From Limnohabitans sp. Rim8 (GTDB lineage Bacteria > Pseudomonadota > Gammaproteobacteria > Burkholderiales > Burkholderiaceae_C): a DNA stretch of 53,057 nucleotides. The notes under the pieces were generated by a model. That model searched no databases. It was not told the DNA's origin and worked only from the letters and a program-made list of their open reading frames with translations. Both the position numbers and the translations under genes were made by a program. The first letter of the stretch is position 1. Every line of letters begins with the position of its first letter. The stretch covers positions 1-53,057 of the forward strand of contig CAMDKK010000025.1 in assembly GCA_945901045.1 (NCBI GenBank). The letters run 5' to 3'. Shown here piece by piece: positions 34,108-42,892 of the stretch.

Positions 34108-35607
34108 TCAGGGCGGGCTCAGTTTTGAAAAATCCCGGTCTAAGTCATTCATCGCTTTGTCGATGAAATTCTTTTTGCTTGAAATCCAGCGTGATTGCGC
34201 TTGTATGGTCTGCTGGGCAAGTGACAACATGCGTTGCATTTCAATGGCTTGCGGGCCGCCCACGGTTTTTCGATTTTGAACGATGGTCTCGGGTTTCAGG
34301 GTGGCCTTGAACTCTGCTTCACCCATCGGTAATTCGGGGTTGGCAAGCTCATCTTTCACTGACATCTTGAAAATACGTTGCGCCTCTGAGTAAGGAAAAT
34401 CAAGGGGCTTGATGTTGTTCAGTTTCGCGTAGTCCACCACCTCTGAAGCAAAGTGATGGCCGGCCCGGAAGGGAATTTTGTATTTGTGCATCAACACATC
34501 GGCCAGTTCTTGTGAGGCGGTCCAATCGCTGTTGAGTTCTTCCAGTGCCCGTTCAGGATGAATGACCAGCCCCTTCATGATTTTGTCAAAGCCTTGCAAA
34601 AAGACGATGGCGCTTTTGACCATGTCGGTATGGGTCTTGGTATCCTTGGCGTCAGCCATGCCGGGCGTGATGTTGTGTGCGCGAATGACGGGGCCCATCG
34701 CCAATGCGATGGACGTCGATGCATCGCGGCGGGTGTCGTTGAGCAAACCAGGGTTGCGTTTTTGTGGCATGGCACTGGACACATAAGTGTTGCCCCCACC
34801 TTCTTGCAACAAGATCCATGGACGTGGCTGGGCATACTGTGTCATTACGTCTTCGATGAAGCTGCCCACATGCAGGGCCATGGCGGTGACCAATGCGGCC
34901 ACTTCAACAGGGTGTTCGCTCGAAGAAATTTGAGCTGCGTCGTAAGCGTTGTCAACGAGGGCCGCAAAACCGAGGTAGTTGGCCATGCGCAAGCGATTCA
35001 AAGGCCAGCTTGATCCATTCAGAACGGTCGTGCCCATGGCTGAGCGGTCGATGCGTGCATAGGCCTCACGCAAGCGTTGGGCATCACGTTCCAAGCCGGC
35101 GGCATGCCCCAAAAGGTAGTGGCCATAACTGTTGGGCTGGGCCGCAACACCGTTGGTGTAGTTGGGAACAATGGTTTTGCTGTGTCGTTCGGCCAAGTTC
35201 ACCAGGGTGGCTGAGCTTAGATTCAGTTGCTCAGCCAGAGCCAACAAGTCATCTTTCAAAATGGCGGCACGGTAGGTGGCGTGCATGTCTTGGCTGGAAC
35301 GCCCCGCGTGCAGTAAGGTCACGTCTTGGCCCGCGGCACGAATCAATAAGGGCTCAAACGTAATCACAGTGGAAGGCCTGCGGCCACCAGGCAACGCGCC
35401 GTCTTGCAAAACTTTGACAATCCCGGCCGCAATGCGGGGCACCTTGGCGGGATCCAGCAAACCCTCTTCGCTGTTGATGACCGTGGTGGCCTTGTTCATT
35501 TGACCAAGCCAATAGAACTCGTCTCTGGGCGCGGGCTTTTGTGCCCATGCAGAACTGGCCCCTACACACAGTGTGATGGCCGCAGCGATGTGCTTGAGTT
35601 TCAACAA
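34108..35607 (-). CDS. Exported argininosuccinate-lyase-like enzyme (fumarase/aspartase superfamily)
   Basis: This 499-residue protein aligns by eye with argininosuccinate lyase and the related EDDS lyase. LHAGRSSQDMHAT (residues 99-111) matches the LHTGRS segment, GTTVLNGSSWPLNR (192-205) the GTTYPIDR segment, and SSAMPQKRNP (277-286) the superfamily signature with catalytic Ser. Two points are unusual. Residues 1-22 form a clear Sec signal peptide (hydrophobic core AAAITLCVGASSA, cleavage AWA/Q), although this superfamily is normally cytoplasmic. The catalytic His of the YTHLQ segment in argininosuccinate lyase is Asn152 here (YTNGVAAQP). It ends the operon that starts with ttuC. A periplasmic lyase releasing fumarate or a similar C4 acid from an adduct is inferred. 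Confidence 0.85.
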   Translation of the reverse strand: MLKLKHIAAAITLCVGASSAWAQKPAPRDEFYWLGQMNKATTVINSEEGLLDPAKVPRIAAGIVKVLQDGALPGGRRPSTVITFEPLLIRAAGQDVTLLHAGRSSQDMHATYRAAILKDDLLALAEQLNLSSATLVNLAERHSKTIVPNYTNGVAAQPNSYGHYLLGHAAGLERDAQRLREAYARIDRSAMGTTVLNGSSWPLNRLRMANYLGFAALVDNAYDAAQISSSEHPVEVAALVTAMALHVGSFIEDVMTQYAQPRPWILLQEGGGNTYVSSAMPQKRNPGLLNDTRRDASTSIALAMGPVIRAHNITPGMADAKDTKTHTDMVKSAIVFLQGFDKIMKGLVIHPERALEELNSDWTASQELADVLMHKYKIPFRAGHHFASEVVDYAKLNNIKPLDFPYSEAQRIFKMSVKDELANPELPMGEAEFKATLKPETIVQNRKTVGGPQAIEMQRMLSLAQQTIQAQSRWISSKKNFIDKAMNDLDRDFSKLSPP

Positions 35608-35637
35608 GGTATGTCCTCAGATTCAAATCAAATGGAT

Positions 35638-36804
35638 TCAACTGGCCAGCAGTTTCATCTCGGTATACAGGTCGGCTTTGCCTTCAAAGCCGATGCCGGG
35701 TAACTCGGGCAGGTCGACATAACCGTTGTCGACCTTGACCCCGTCAGGAAAGCCGCCATAAGGCTGGAACAGATCGGGGTAGCTCTCGTTGCCGCCCAGC
35801 CCCAAGCCGGCCGCAATCGCCAATGACATCTGGTGCCCTCCGTGCGGGATGCAGCGGCTGGGCGACCAGCCGTTTTCTTTCAGCATGTCCAGTGTGCGCA
35901 GGTACTCCACCAGACCGTAGCTCAGGGCGCAATCGAATTGCAGCCAATCGCGGTCGGGGCGCATACCGCCGTAGCGGATCAAGTTGCGTGCATCTTGCAT
36001 GGAGAACAGGTTTTCGCCGGTGGCCATGGGCGGTGCGTAGTGCGGTGCCAGGGCAGCCTGCAGTTCATAGTCGAGCGGGTCGCCGGCTTCTTCGTACCAA
36101 AACAAGTTGTAGCCGGCCAAGGCTTTGGCGTAGGCCATGGCGGTGGGCAAGTCAAACCGGCCATTCGCATCGACCGCCAAGCGTTGGCCCGGGGCCAGCA
36201 TTTTCAGCACGGCTTCAATGCGCTGGCAGTCTTCGCTCAGGCTGGCGCCGCCGATTTTCATTTTCACCACCGAGTAACCGCGGTCCAAATAGCTTTGCAT
36301 TTCGTCCGTCAGGCCGGCCAGCCCCTTGCCTGGCCAGTAGTAGCCACCGGCGGCATAAACAAACACTTTGCGATTAGCTTGGCCGTTGCCATAGCGCTCA
36401 GCCAGCAATTGGTAAAGCGGCTTGCCTGCGATCTTGGCCACCGCATCCCAAATCGCCATGTCCATGGTCCCCACCGCCACCGAGCGCTCGCCATGGCCGC
36501 CGGGCTTTTCGTTGGTCATCATGGTGGCCCAGATTTTGTGCGGGTCCAGGTTGTCACTGGCGTCGTCCAGCAGGCTGTCAGCGGGCGCTTCCAAGATGCG
36601 CGGAATGAAGCGCTCGCGCATCAAGTGGCCTTGGCCGTAGCGGCCATTGGAGTTGAACCCATAGCCAACCACGGGCCGGCCGTCGCGGATCACGTCAGTC
36701 ACCACAGCCACCAGGCTGAGGTTCATTTTCGAAAAGTCGATGTAAGCGTTGCGAATATTGCTCTGGATGGAGCGGGTCGATTCGCGAATTTCAGTGATTC
36801 TCAA
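35638..36804 (-). CDS. tarD: D-tartrate dehydratase (enolase superfamily)
   Basis: This 388-residue enzyme dehydrates D-tartrate to oxaloacetate. From memory it is very close to the characterised Bradyrhizobium TarD, with the same key residues shifted by one: the KxK base at 181/183, the magnesium ligands Asp212, Glu238 and Glu264 (VDANGRF, WYEEAGDPLD, GENLFSMQD), and the catalytic His321 (PHGGHQMSLAIAAGLGLGG). The start is at 36804, 11 bp after the Bug receptor. It belongs to a four-gene tartrate operon. An alternative substrate would need a change of the very same residues, so the assignment is firm. Confidence 0.93.
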   Translation of the reverse strand: MRITEIRESTRSIQSNIRNAYIDFSKMNLSLVAVVTDVIRDGRPVVGYGFNSNGRYGQGHLMRERFIPRILEAPADSLLDDASDNLDPHKIWATMMTNEKPGGHGERSVAVGTMDMAIWDAVAKIAGKPLYQLLAERYGNGQANRKVFVYAAGGYYWPGKGLAGLTDEMQSYLDRGYSVVKMKIGGASLSEDCQRIEAVLKMLAPGQRLAVDANGRFDLPTAMAYAKALAGYNLFWYEEAGDPLDYELQAALAPHYAPPMATGENLFSMQDARNLIRYGGMRPDRDWLQFDCALSYGLVEYLRTLDMLKENGWSPSRCIPHGGHQMSLAIAAGLGLGGNESYPDLFQPYGGFPDGVKVDNGYVDLPELPGIGFEGKADLYTEMKLLAS

Positions 36805-36815
36805 AACACATTTCC

Positions 36816-37793
36816 TTATTTTTTACCCAGACCCAATCGTTTGGCGCCTTCGATGTACAGCGCGGTGCGCTCTTTCATGAAAGCGTCCATTTGATCGGTG
36901 CCAATATTGACCAACTCGAAGCCGCTTTTAGCAGCCAGCTCTTTCATTTCAGGGTCATTGTTCAGAGTGGCCCACATGTCAGAGATTTTTTTGCGGGCTT
37001 CGGGCGAAGTTGATTTGGGCGCACCGATACCGCGGTAAGCACCATCGATCCAGTCCACGCCCAGCTCACGGAATGTGGGCACATTGGGCATGAGGGGGTG
37101 GCGTTTTTCCATGGCCACCGCCAAGGGGCGCACTTTGCCTTTGTTGGCAATCGCAAACGGCGTGTAGGTCACGGCCCCGTCAATCTGCGCGCCCACCACG
37201 GCCATCGACATGTCGCCTGTGCCTTTGTAGGGCACATAGGTGCTTTTGATGCCAAAGGCCGCATTCAGCCGCTCATGCGCGGCGTGGTTGGCCGAGTTCA
37301 GACCCGAGCCGCCCAGGTTCATTTTGCCAGGCGACGCTTTGGCCGCGGCAATGAATTCAGCAAAGCTTTTGATGGGGCTGTTCTCGGGGACCACCAGCAC
37401 GTCCGGCGTGTAGTGGAACCAGTACACCGGCGTGATGTCGGCGGTTTTGTATTGAACCTCGCCCTCGATCGGCTGGAACACAATGTGTGGCAGGTTGATG
37501 CCCACCACGTTCAGGCCGTCACCGGGCAGGTTGTTCATCTGACTCCACATCAGGCCGCCGCCCGCACCTGCCTTGTATTGGATGATGGTGTCGATGGCAG
37601 CGCACTTTTTCTTGAGGACCACCTGTTGGTGGCGCGCAGACAAATCTGATTCGCCCCCCGGCGGAAAGGCTTGCCAATACAGCAGGTTCTTTTCGGGGCA
37701 ACCACCGGGGATGCCTTGGGCCATGGCCACAGGGGTCAGGCAGGCCAGTGTCAGGCACAAGAGGCCTAGCCAGCGGGTGAGGGTTGTGTTCAT
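36816..37793 (-). CDS. Bug family solute receptor of the tartrate operon
   Basis: This is a 325-residue periplasmic receptor of the tripartite tricarboxylate transporter type. The ATG at 37793 follows AAGGAG at good spacing, and a signal peptide ends near VAMAQG. Family segments are seen in YWQAFPPGGESDLSARHQQV, IIQYKAGAGGGLMWSQMNN and MPNVPTFRELGVDWIDGAYR. It sits between ttuC and tarD, so a tartrate-like dicarboxylate is its likely ligand. Permease partners are elsewhere, as is usual. It diverges in sequence from the other two Bug receptors in the window, including a CPEKNLLYWQ opening after the signal. Confidence 0.88.
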   Translation of the reverse strand: MNTTLTRWLGLLCLTLACLTPVAMAQGIPGGCPEKNLLYWQAFPPGGESDLSARHQQVVLKKKCAAIDTIIQYKAGAGGGLMWSQMNNLPGDGLNVVGINLPHIVFQPIEGEVQYKTADITPVYWFHYTPDVLVVPENSPIKSFAEFIAAAKASPGKMNLGGSGLNSANHAAHERLNAAFGIKSTYVPYKGTGDMSMAVVGAQIDGAVTYTPFAIANKGKVRPLAVAMEKRHPLMPNVPTFRELGVDWIDGAYRGIGAPKSTSPEARKKISDMWATLNNDPEMKELAAKSGFELVNIGTDQMDAFMKERTALYIEGAKRLGLGKK

Positions 37794-37816
37794 GCGTGTC
37801 TCCTTCAGTGTGTAAG

Positions 37817-38887
37817 TTATTTGTTGTGCAACTGTTGGCACACGGCCTCGGTCACTTGGGCCGTTCCGGCTGGCCCACCCAGGTCGCGTGTGTGCAGTTG
37901 CGGATCGGTCGTCACCGCTTCAATGGCTTGCATCAATTGCTTGGCAGGGGCAGTCAAACCGATGTGTTCGAGCAGCATGACGCAGCTCCAAAACGTGCCG
38001 ATCGGGTTGGCCAGACCTTGGCCCATGATGTCAAACGCTGAGCCGTGGATGGGCTCGAACATCGAGGGGTAGCGTCGCTCTGGGTCGATGTTGCCCGTGG
38101 GGGCAATGCCCAGACTGCCGGCCAAGGCAGCCGCCAGATCGCTCAAAATATCGGCATGCAAGTTGGTGGCCACCACAGTGTCCAGCGAGGCGGGGCGGTT
38201 GACCATGCGCGCGGTGCAGGCATCGACCAGCTCTTTGTCCCAATGCACATCAGGGAACTCAGCGCTAATTTCTTTGGCAATTTCGTCCCACATCACCATG
38301 GCATGGCGCTGGGCGTTTGACTTGGTTACCACCGTCAGCAGTTTGCGGGGCCGCGATTGCGCCAACTTGAAGGCATAGCGCATGATGCGCTGAACGCCCA
38401 CGCGGGTCATCATGGACACATCGGTGGCCACTTCGATGGGGTGCCCTTGGTGGGCGCGACCCCCCACACCGGCGTATTCGCCTTCGGAGTTTTCGCGCAC
38501 GATCACCCAGTCCAGTTGCGCGGGCGTACAGCGCTTGAGAGGGGCATCGATGCCGGGCAAGATGCGTGTGGGCCGCACATTGGCGTATTGGTCAAAGCCC
38601 TGGCAAATCTTCAGGCGCAGTCCCCACAGCGTGATGTGATCGGGAATGTCCGGGTCGCCGGCCGAGCCGAACAAGATGGCGTCCATCGGGCGCAACGCGT
38701 CAAGGCCGTCAGCCGGCATCATCACGCCATGGCGGCGGTAATAGTCACCGCCCCAATCGAAGGAGTGAAAGTCAAAGCGAAAATCTGTGGACTTCGCGGC
38801 CAAAGCCGCCAGAACGGTTTGTCCTGCAGGAATGACTTCCTGGCCAATCCCGTCTCCGGGGATGCAAGCGATATTGTAGGTTTTCAT
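37817..38887 (-). CDS. ttuC: Tartrate dehydrogenase/decarboxylase (TtuC family)
   Basis: This 356-residue beta-decarboxylating dehydrogenase (isocitrate/isopropylmalate superfamily) opens IACIPGDGIGQEVIPAG. The substrate loop DHITLWGLRLKICQGFDQYA is typical of tartrate/D-malate dehydrogenases rather than LeuB. NLHADILSDLAAALAGSLG and EPIHGSAFDIMGQG contain the metal and cofactor sites. TtuC acts on L- and meso-tartrate and D-malate using NAD. It is the first gene of the operon; the start at 38887 is 73 bp from marC. D-malate dehydrogenase (DmlA) is the closest alternative name. Confidence 0.9.
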   Translation of the reverse strand: MKTYNIACIPGDGIGQEVIPAGQTVLAALAAKSTDFRFDFHSFDWGGDYYRRHGVMMPADGLDALRPMDAILFGSAGDPDIPDHITLWGLRLKICQGFDQYANVRPTRILPGIDAPLKRCTPAQLDWVIVRENSEGEYAGVGGRAHQGHPIEVATDVSMMTRVGVQRIMRYAFKLAQSRPRKLLTVVTKSNAQRHAMVMWDEIAKEISAEFPDVHWDKELVDACTARMVNRPASLDTVVATNLHADILSDLAAALAGSLGIAPTGNIDPERRYPSMFEPIHGSAFDIMGQGLANPIGTFWSCVMLLEHIGLTAPAKQLMQAIEAVTTDPQLHTRDLGGPAGTAQVTEAVCQQLHNK

Positions 38888-38960
38888 AAACGATTAAACG
38901 AAGGAACAGGATACTGTAGCGAATTCCGCAAGCCATCGCTCACATCTGTGTGACTTCTCG

Positions 38961-39605
38961 TCATGTCCTCGCAAGTATGGGAAAAAGCTTTTGCAGTCCG
39001 TCAGACATCACCTCGACCGCTAGCGCAGCCAGTATCAGCCCCATTAATCTGGTCATCACGTTGATACCGGTTTTGCCCAGCACGCGGGCAATCGGTGTGG
39101 CCAGTGCAAAACACAATGCCGTGGCCAGCGCGATCACCACGCCATAACCCACCAAGGTGCCTAATTGCGAAAAGCTTTTGGCTTTTTCGGCATAGATCAC
39201 CACAGTCGACATGGTGGCTGGCCCCGTCAACAGCGGAATGGTCAATGGGACCACAGCGATACTGGCACCCATGGCGGCCTTGGTTTCGGCGTCCTGCACT
39301 TCTTGCGCATTGACGCGAGCTTCAGCAGGCTGGGCGTTGAGCATCGACATGGCCGCAGTGAGCAGCAACAGGCCGCCGCCCACTTGAAAACTGGCCAGTG
39401 AGATGCCAAAAAACGCCAGAATTTGAAGGCCCAACAAGGCGCTGGCGGCGATCACAATGAAGGCGGTCAGCGAAGATACGAAAATTGTGCGCTGGCGCTG
39501 CGCACGGCTAAAACCTTGGGTGTAGTGAATGAAAAAGGGCACGCAGGCCAGCGGGTTGACAATGGCCAGTAAGGTAATGAGCGGTTTGAAGTCCATGCCG
39601 TGCAT
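38961..39605 (-). CDS. MarC/UPF0056 family membrane protein
   Basis: A 214-residue protein with six hydrophobic helices. The patterns LITLLAIVNPLACVPFFIHY, LASFQVGGGLLLLTAAMSML and VVPLTIPLLTGPATMSTVV are characteristic of MarC-like inner-membrane proteins, whose function is unknown. The start at 39605 is followed by a second ATG at 39596. It lies 73 bp upstream of ttuC on the same strand, probably as a separate unit, and diverges from sppA. Confidence 0.85.
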   Translation of the reverse strand: MHGMDFKPLITLLAIVNPLACVPFFIHYTQGFSRAQRQRTIFVSSLTAFIVIAASALLGLQILAFFGISLASFQVGGGLLLLTAAMSMLNAQPAEARVNAQEVQDAETKAAMGASIAVVPLTIPLLTGPATMSTVVIYAEKAKSFSQLGTLVGYGVVIALATALCFALATPIARVLGKTGINVMTRLMGLILAALAVEVMSDGLQKLFPILART

Positions 39606-39683
39606 TGTGCCGCGAGTTCACTGGATTGACGCCCCTCAGACCGGCTGTAAAATTGACCGCTACTCCTTGCAAAGGCTTTTCAC

Positions 39684-41579
39684 GTGTTTTCATCTGTACG
39701 CACCTTTTTTCAAACGCTGCATCGAACGACTTTGAAGGTCTCCGATTGGCTCACCCAGGGTTTTCGCATTGGCCTGGTGTTGGCAGTCTTGGCCTACGGT
39801 GTGGGCATGGTCTGGTTCATTTATTTTGCAGACCGAGTCGCCATCACAGACCACACGGTGTTGGTGCTGGACCTCAAAGGCGCCTTGGTGGAAGAATCAC
39901 CGGGCGGATTGCGCGACAAGGTTCTGGGCGAGTTGCAGGGTGAGTCGACAGATTCGGTGCGTTTGCGTGATCTGCAAATGGCACTCGCATTGGCGGAGAA
40001 AGACAAACGCATTGACCAGGTGCTGTTGAAGCTCGATGATTTCAAGGGCGCGGGTTTGGCTTCTTTGCGTGAAGCTGCAGGCGCCATTGAAAAGTTCAAG
40101 ACTTCTGGCAAGCCTGTTTTGGCGTGGTCTGCGGGGTATGACCAACGCCAGTACTACCTGGCAGCGCATGCCAGTCAGGTGGCCGTGCATCCCATGGGGA
40201 CGGTTTTCATAGAGGGTTTTGGACGCCAACGCAATTACTACAAAGAGGCCCTTGACAAGTTGGGTATACAGGCGAACCTGATCCGTGTGGGGCAATACAA
40301 GTCTGCGGGCGAACCGTTCATCCTCAGCCAACCTTCTGCGCAGGCCTTGAAGGCTGAGGCGCATGTGTATGACGCTTTGTGGAAACTGTACACAGATGGC
40401 ATTGAGCAAGCGCGCAAGCTGCCGCCCGGCAGTGTGGCGCAACATATCGACAGCTTGCCGGGTGCGTTGCAGGCTGTGCAAGGGGACGCGGGCCAGTTGG
40501 TCAAGGACTGGAAGTGGGTAGACCAGTTGCAGACTTTGGAGTCTTTGCGTCAAACGCTGATGGACACGGTGGGCAAAGATGAGGGCGGTAAGACTTTTCG
40601 GCAAGTCGGTTTCAAGGACTATCTGCAAGCGCAATTCAAACCGGTCAAAGGCGAGCACATCGCTGTCATCGTAGCCCAGGGCGAGATTGGCGATGGCCGT
40701 GCGCCCGCGGGCAAGATTGGCGGGCTGTCAACGTCAGATCTGATTCGAACAGCGACCGAGGATGAGGATGTCAAGGCCATCGTTTTGCGCGTCAACTCAC
40801 CCGGCGGCAGCGCCTTTGGCTCTGAATTGATTCGCGACCAGTTGCGCATTGCGCGTGACAAGGGCAAGCCAGTGGTCGTGTCCATGGGCGATGTGGCCGC
40901 CTCAGGCGGTTATTGGATCGCCATGGCGGCGGACCAGGTGTGGGCCGATGCGGCCACCATCACCGGGTCCATTGGTGTGTTTGCCATGTTGCCCACGGGC
41001 GAGGGCTTGATGCGCAAACTGGGTGTGAACACGGGTGGCTACCGCACCACATGGCTGGCCGGCGCCTACGACCCGCGCACGGCATTGAACCCCCGGCTCC
41101 AGGCTTTAGTGCAGTCAGGGGTTGAGCATATCTATGCCGATTTCATTGGCAAAGCGGCGCAAGCGCGCAAGCTGGAGGTGGCCCAAGTGGACGAACTGGC
41201 GCAGGGTCGGATTTGGACTGGCGCACAGGCGCAAGGGCATCGTTTGGTGGACCAGGTTGGCAGCTTCAATGATACGGTGCAGGCCGCGCGTCAACTCGCT
41301 GGTAAATCGGCTGGCAAGTCGGCTGGCACGGAGGTGCCTTTGCCCATTCGGTATTGGGGCCCCAAAATCTCCAAAGTGCAAGGCTGGGTTCAGCGGTATT
41401 TGATGCAGGGTGCTGCGCAGATTGGCTGGGGTGTGGGGTCGTCCGAACTCACACCGTTCACCGGCTTGCCTGGTGTGAACACTGTGCTGGCGGAAGATTT
41501 CATTTGGCTCAAAGGGCTCTTGGATCAGGCACAAGCTTATACGGCTGTCACGCATTGCCTGTGCCAAATCACGCCTTGA
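39684..41579 (+). CDS. sppA: Signal peptide peptidase SppA (67K type)
   Basis: This 631-residue inner-membrane serine protease degrades cleaved signal peptides. An N-terminal anchor (FRIGLVLAVLAYGVGMVWFI) leads to two protease halves. The catalytic dyad is Lys206 in VGQYKSAGEPF and Ser407 in VAASGGYWIAMAADQVWAD. It starts with GTG at 39684, with AAGG upstream. Near residues 530-545 there is a short Lys/Ser/Gly repeat (AGKSAGKSAGTE) not known to matter. It diverges from marC and stands alone. Confidence 0.93.
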   Translation: MFSSVRTFFQTLHRTTLKVSDWLTQGFRIGLVLAVLAYGVGMVWFIYFADRVAITDHTVLVLDLKGALVEESPGGLRDKVLGELQGESTDSVRLRDLQMALALAEKDKRIDQVLLKLDDFKGAGLASLREAAGAIEKFKTSGKPVLAWSAGYDQRQYYLAAHASQVAVHPMGTVFIEGFGRQRNYYKEALDKLGIQANLIRVGQYKSAGEPFILSQPSAQALKAEAHVYDALWKLYTDGIEQARKLPPGSVAQHIDSLPGALQAVQGDAGQLVKDWKWVDQLQTLESLRQTLMDTVGKDEGGKTFRQVGFKDYLQAQFKPVKGEHIAVIVAQGEIGDGRAPAGKIGGLSTSDLIRTATEDEDVKAIVLRVNSPGGSAFGSELIRDQLRIARDKGKPVVVSMGDVAASGGYWIAMAADQVWADAATITGSIGVFAMLPTGEGLMRKLGVNTGGYRTTWLAGAYDPRTALNPRLQALVQSGVEHIYADFIGKAAQARKLEVAQVDELAQGRIWTGAQAQGHRLVDQVGSFNDTVQAARQLAGKSAGKSAGTEVPLPIRYWGPKISKVQGWVQRYLMQGAAQIGWGVGSSELTPFTGLPGVNTVLAEDFIWLKGLLDQAQAYTAVTHCLCQITP

Positions 41580-41591
41580 AGTTCGCTGGTT

Positions 41592-42056
41592 TCAGTCGCT
41601 TGCAGGATGCCTGCGGCGGAACATGCCCCAGCCTTCCATGTGCAGGACTTTGTCGCCGTGTTGGTTGAACATTTCCCAGTTCGTGCGCACCAAACCCACG
41701 TCGGGTTTGCTGCGCATGGGCCGCGTTTCGGTGATGAGGTGCTGAAGATGGAGGGTATCGCCAGGCAAGACCGGCTTCATCCATTTCACATTTTCCAAAC
41801 CTGGCGAGCCCAGGCTGGCCGCTTCGTGCAGAAAATTTGTCACCATCAGCCGCATGGCCATGGCGCAGGTGTGCCAACCGCTGGCACACAGGCTGCCAAA
41901 AACGGAAGCTTTGGCGGCTTCCTCATCGAGGTGGAAAGCTTGGGGGTCAAATTGGCTGGCAAAAGCCAAGATCTCTTCTTTTGTGGGGGTGATCGTGCCC
42001 AGGTCACGCACCTGGCCTGGTTGCAGGTCTTCCCAATAGTACTGAATGTGGGCCAT
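41592..42056 (-). CDS. MaoC-like (hydratase) protein
   Basis: A 154-residue hotdog-fold protein beginning IQYYWEDLQPGQVRDLGTIT, with the MaoC hydratase segment FASQFDPQAFHLDEEAAKAS (Asp and His catalytic pair) and LCASGWHTCAMAMRL. It hydrates or dehydrates enoyl-CoA type substrates or a related acid. Its ATG overlaps the stop of the short-chain dehydrogenase (TGATG at 42054-42058), so the two form a coupled pair acting perhaps in one short fatty-acid or polyketide-type pathway. Confidence 0.85.
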   Translation of the reverse strand: MAHIQYYWEDLQPGQVRDLGTITPTKEEILAFASQFDPQAFHLDEEAAKASVFGSLCASGWHTCAMAMRLMVTNFLHEAASLGSPGLENVKWMKPVLPGDTLHLQHLITETRPMRSKPDVGLVRTNWEMFNQHGDKVLHMEGWGMFRRRHPASD

Positions 42057-42802
42057 CAGCGGCCTCCTGACACATCGAGAAAGCTCATCGTCGTGTAACT
42101 GGCGTCTTCTGATAACAGCCAGACAATGGCTTGGGCCACTTCTTCAGCGCTGCCGCCGCGCTGGATTGGGACTTGGTGCGCCAGGTCGCGCACGCGGTTG
42201 GGGAGTCCGCCTGAGGCGTGAATTTCTGTCTCAATGAGGCCCGGGCGAACAGCGTTGACCCGTATGCCTTCGGCGGCAACTTCTTTGGCCAATCCCAGCG
42301 TCATGCTGTCAATGGCACCCTTGGATGCTGCGTAGTCCAGGTACTGACCCGGCGCTCCCAAGCGCGAAGCCGCGCTGGACATGTTCACGATGCTGCCACC
42401 CGAGCCGCCATGTTTTGTGCTCATGCGCCTCACAGCTTCGCGGGCACACAGCAGTGAGCCGATCACGTTGATGTCGAACATGCGCTTCCAGCGCGCCACA
42501 CTCATCTCATCGAGACGAGCGGTCACGTCCACGATGCCTGCATTGTTCACCAAACCGGTGAGCTGACCCAGTTTGGCGGTGACTTTGTCGAACATCGCTA
42601 ACACTTGGGCCTCATCTGCGACGTCGGCTTGAACTGCCATGGCGCTGCCACCTGCGGCGCGAATAGCGCGGACCACCTCGTCAGCGGCCAAAGAATTGGC
42701 GGTGTAGTTGACGGCCACAGCCCACCCTTTTTGGGCAGCCAGGCGGGCGGTGGCCGCGCCGATGCCTCGGCTACCCCCTGTCACCAAAAGAACTTGACGC
42801 AT
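42056..42802 (-). CDS. Short-chain dehydrogenase/reductase
   Basis: This 248-residue NAD(P)-dependent enzyme shows the nucleotide motif TGGSRGIGAATARLAAQ, the NNAG motif (GLVNNAGIVD), and the YxxxK active site (YLDYAASKGAID) preceded by the catalytic Ser region MSSAASRLG. The start at 42802 is used because AGGA precedes it and the family begins MRQVLLVTGG. It is coupled to the MaoC-like gene. FabG-like oxidoreductases look similar, so the substrate is not assigned. Confidence 0.9.
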   Translation of the reverse strand: MRQVLLVTGGSRGIGAATARLAAQKGWAVAVNYTANSLAADEVVRAIRAAGGSAMAVQADVADEAQVLAMFDKVTAKLGQLTGLVNNAGIVDVTARLDEMSVARWKRMFDINVIGSLLCAREAVRRMSTKHGGSGGSIVNMSSAASRLGAPGQYLDYAASKGAIDSMTLGLAKEVAAEGIRVNAVRPGLIETEIHASGGLPNRVRDLAHQVPIQRGGSAEEVAQAIVWLLSEDASYTTMSFLDVSGGR

Positions 42803-42892
42803 AACCTGATTCCTGCAAAAAAGTAGCCAACAGAGTACAACTGCGGCTGGTGTCATTTCATGGCATTACATTACAACAGTCAGGAGACCCCC

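Noticed and set aside
35833-36894. 353-codon plus-strand frame over tarD
   Set aside because: Antisense to tarD, whose active-site residues are complete; composition is that of a shadow frame.
12121-37793. The three Bug receptors as recent copies of one another
   Set aside because: They share only family motifs; signal peptides and binding-site segments differ clearly.
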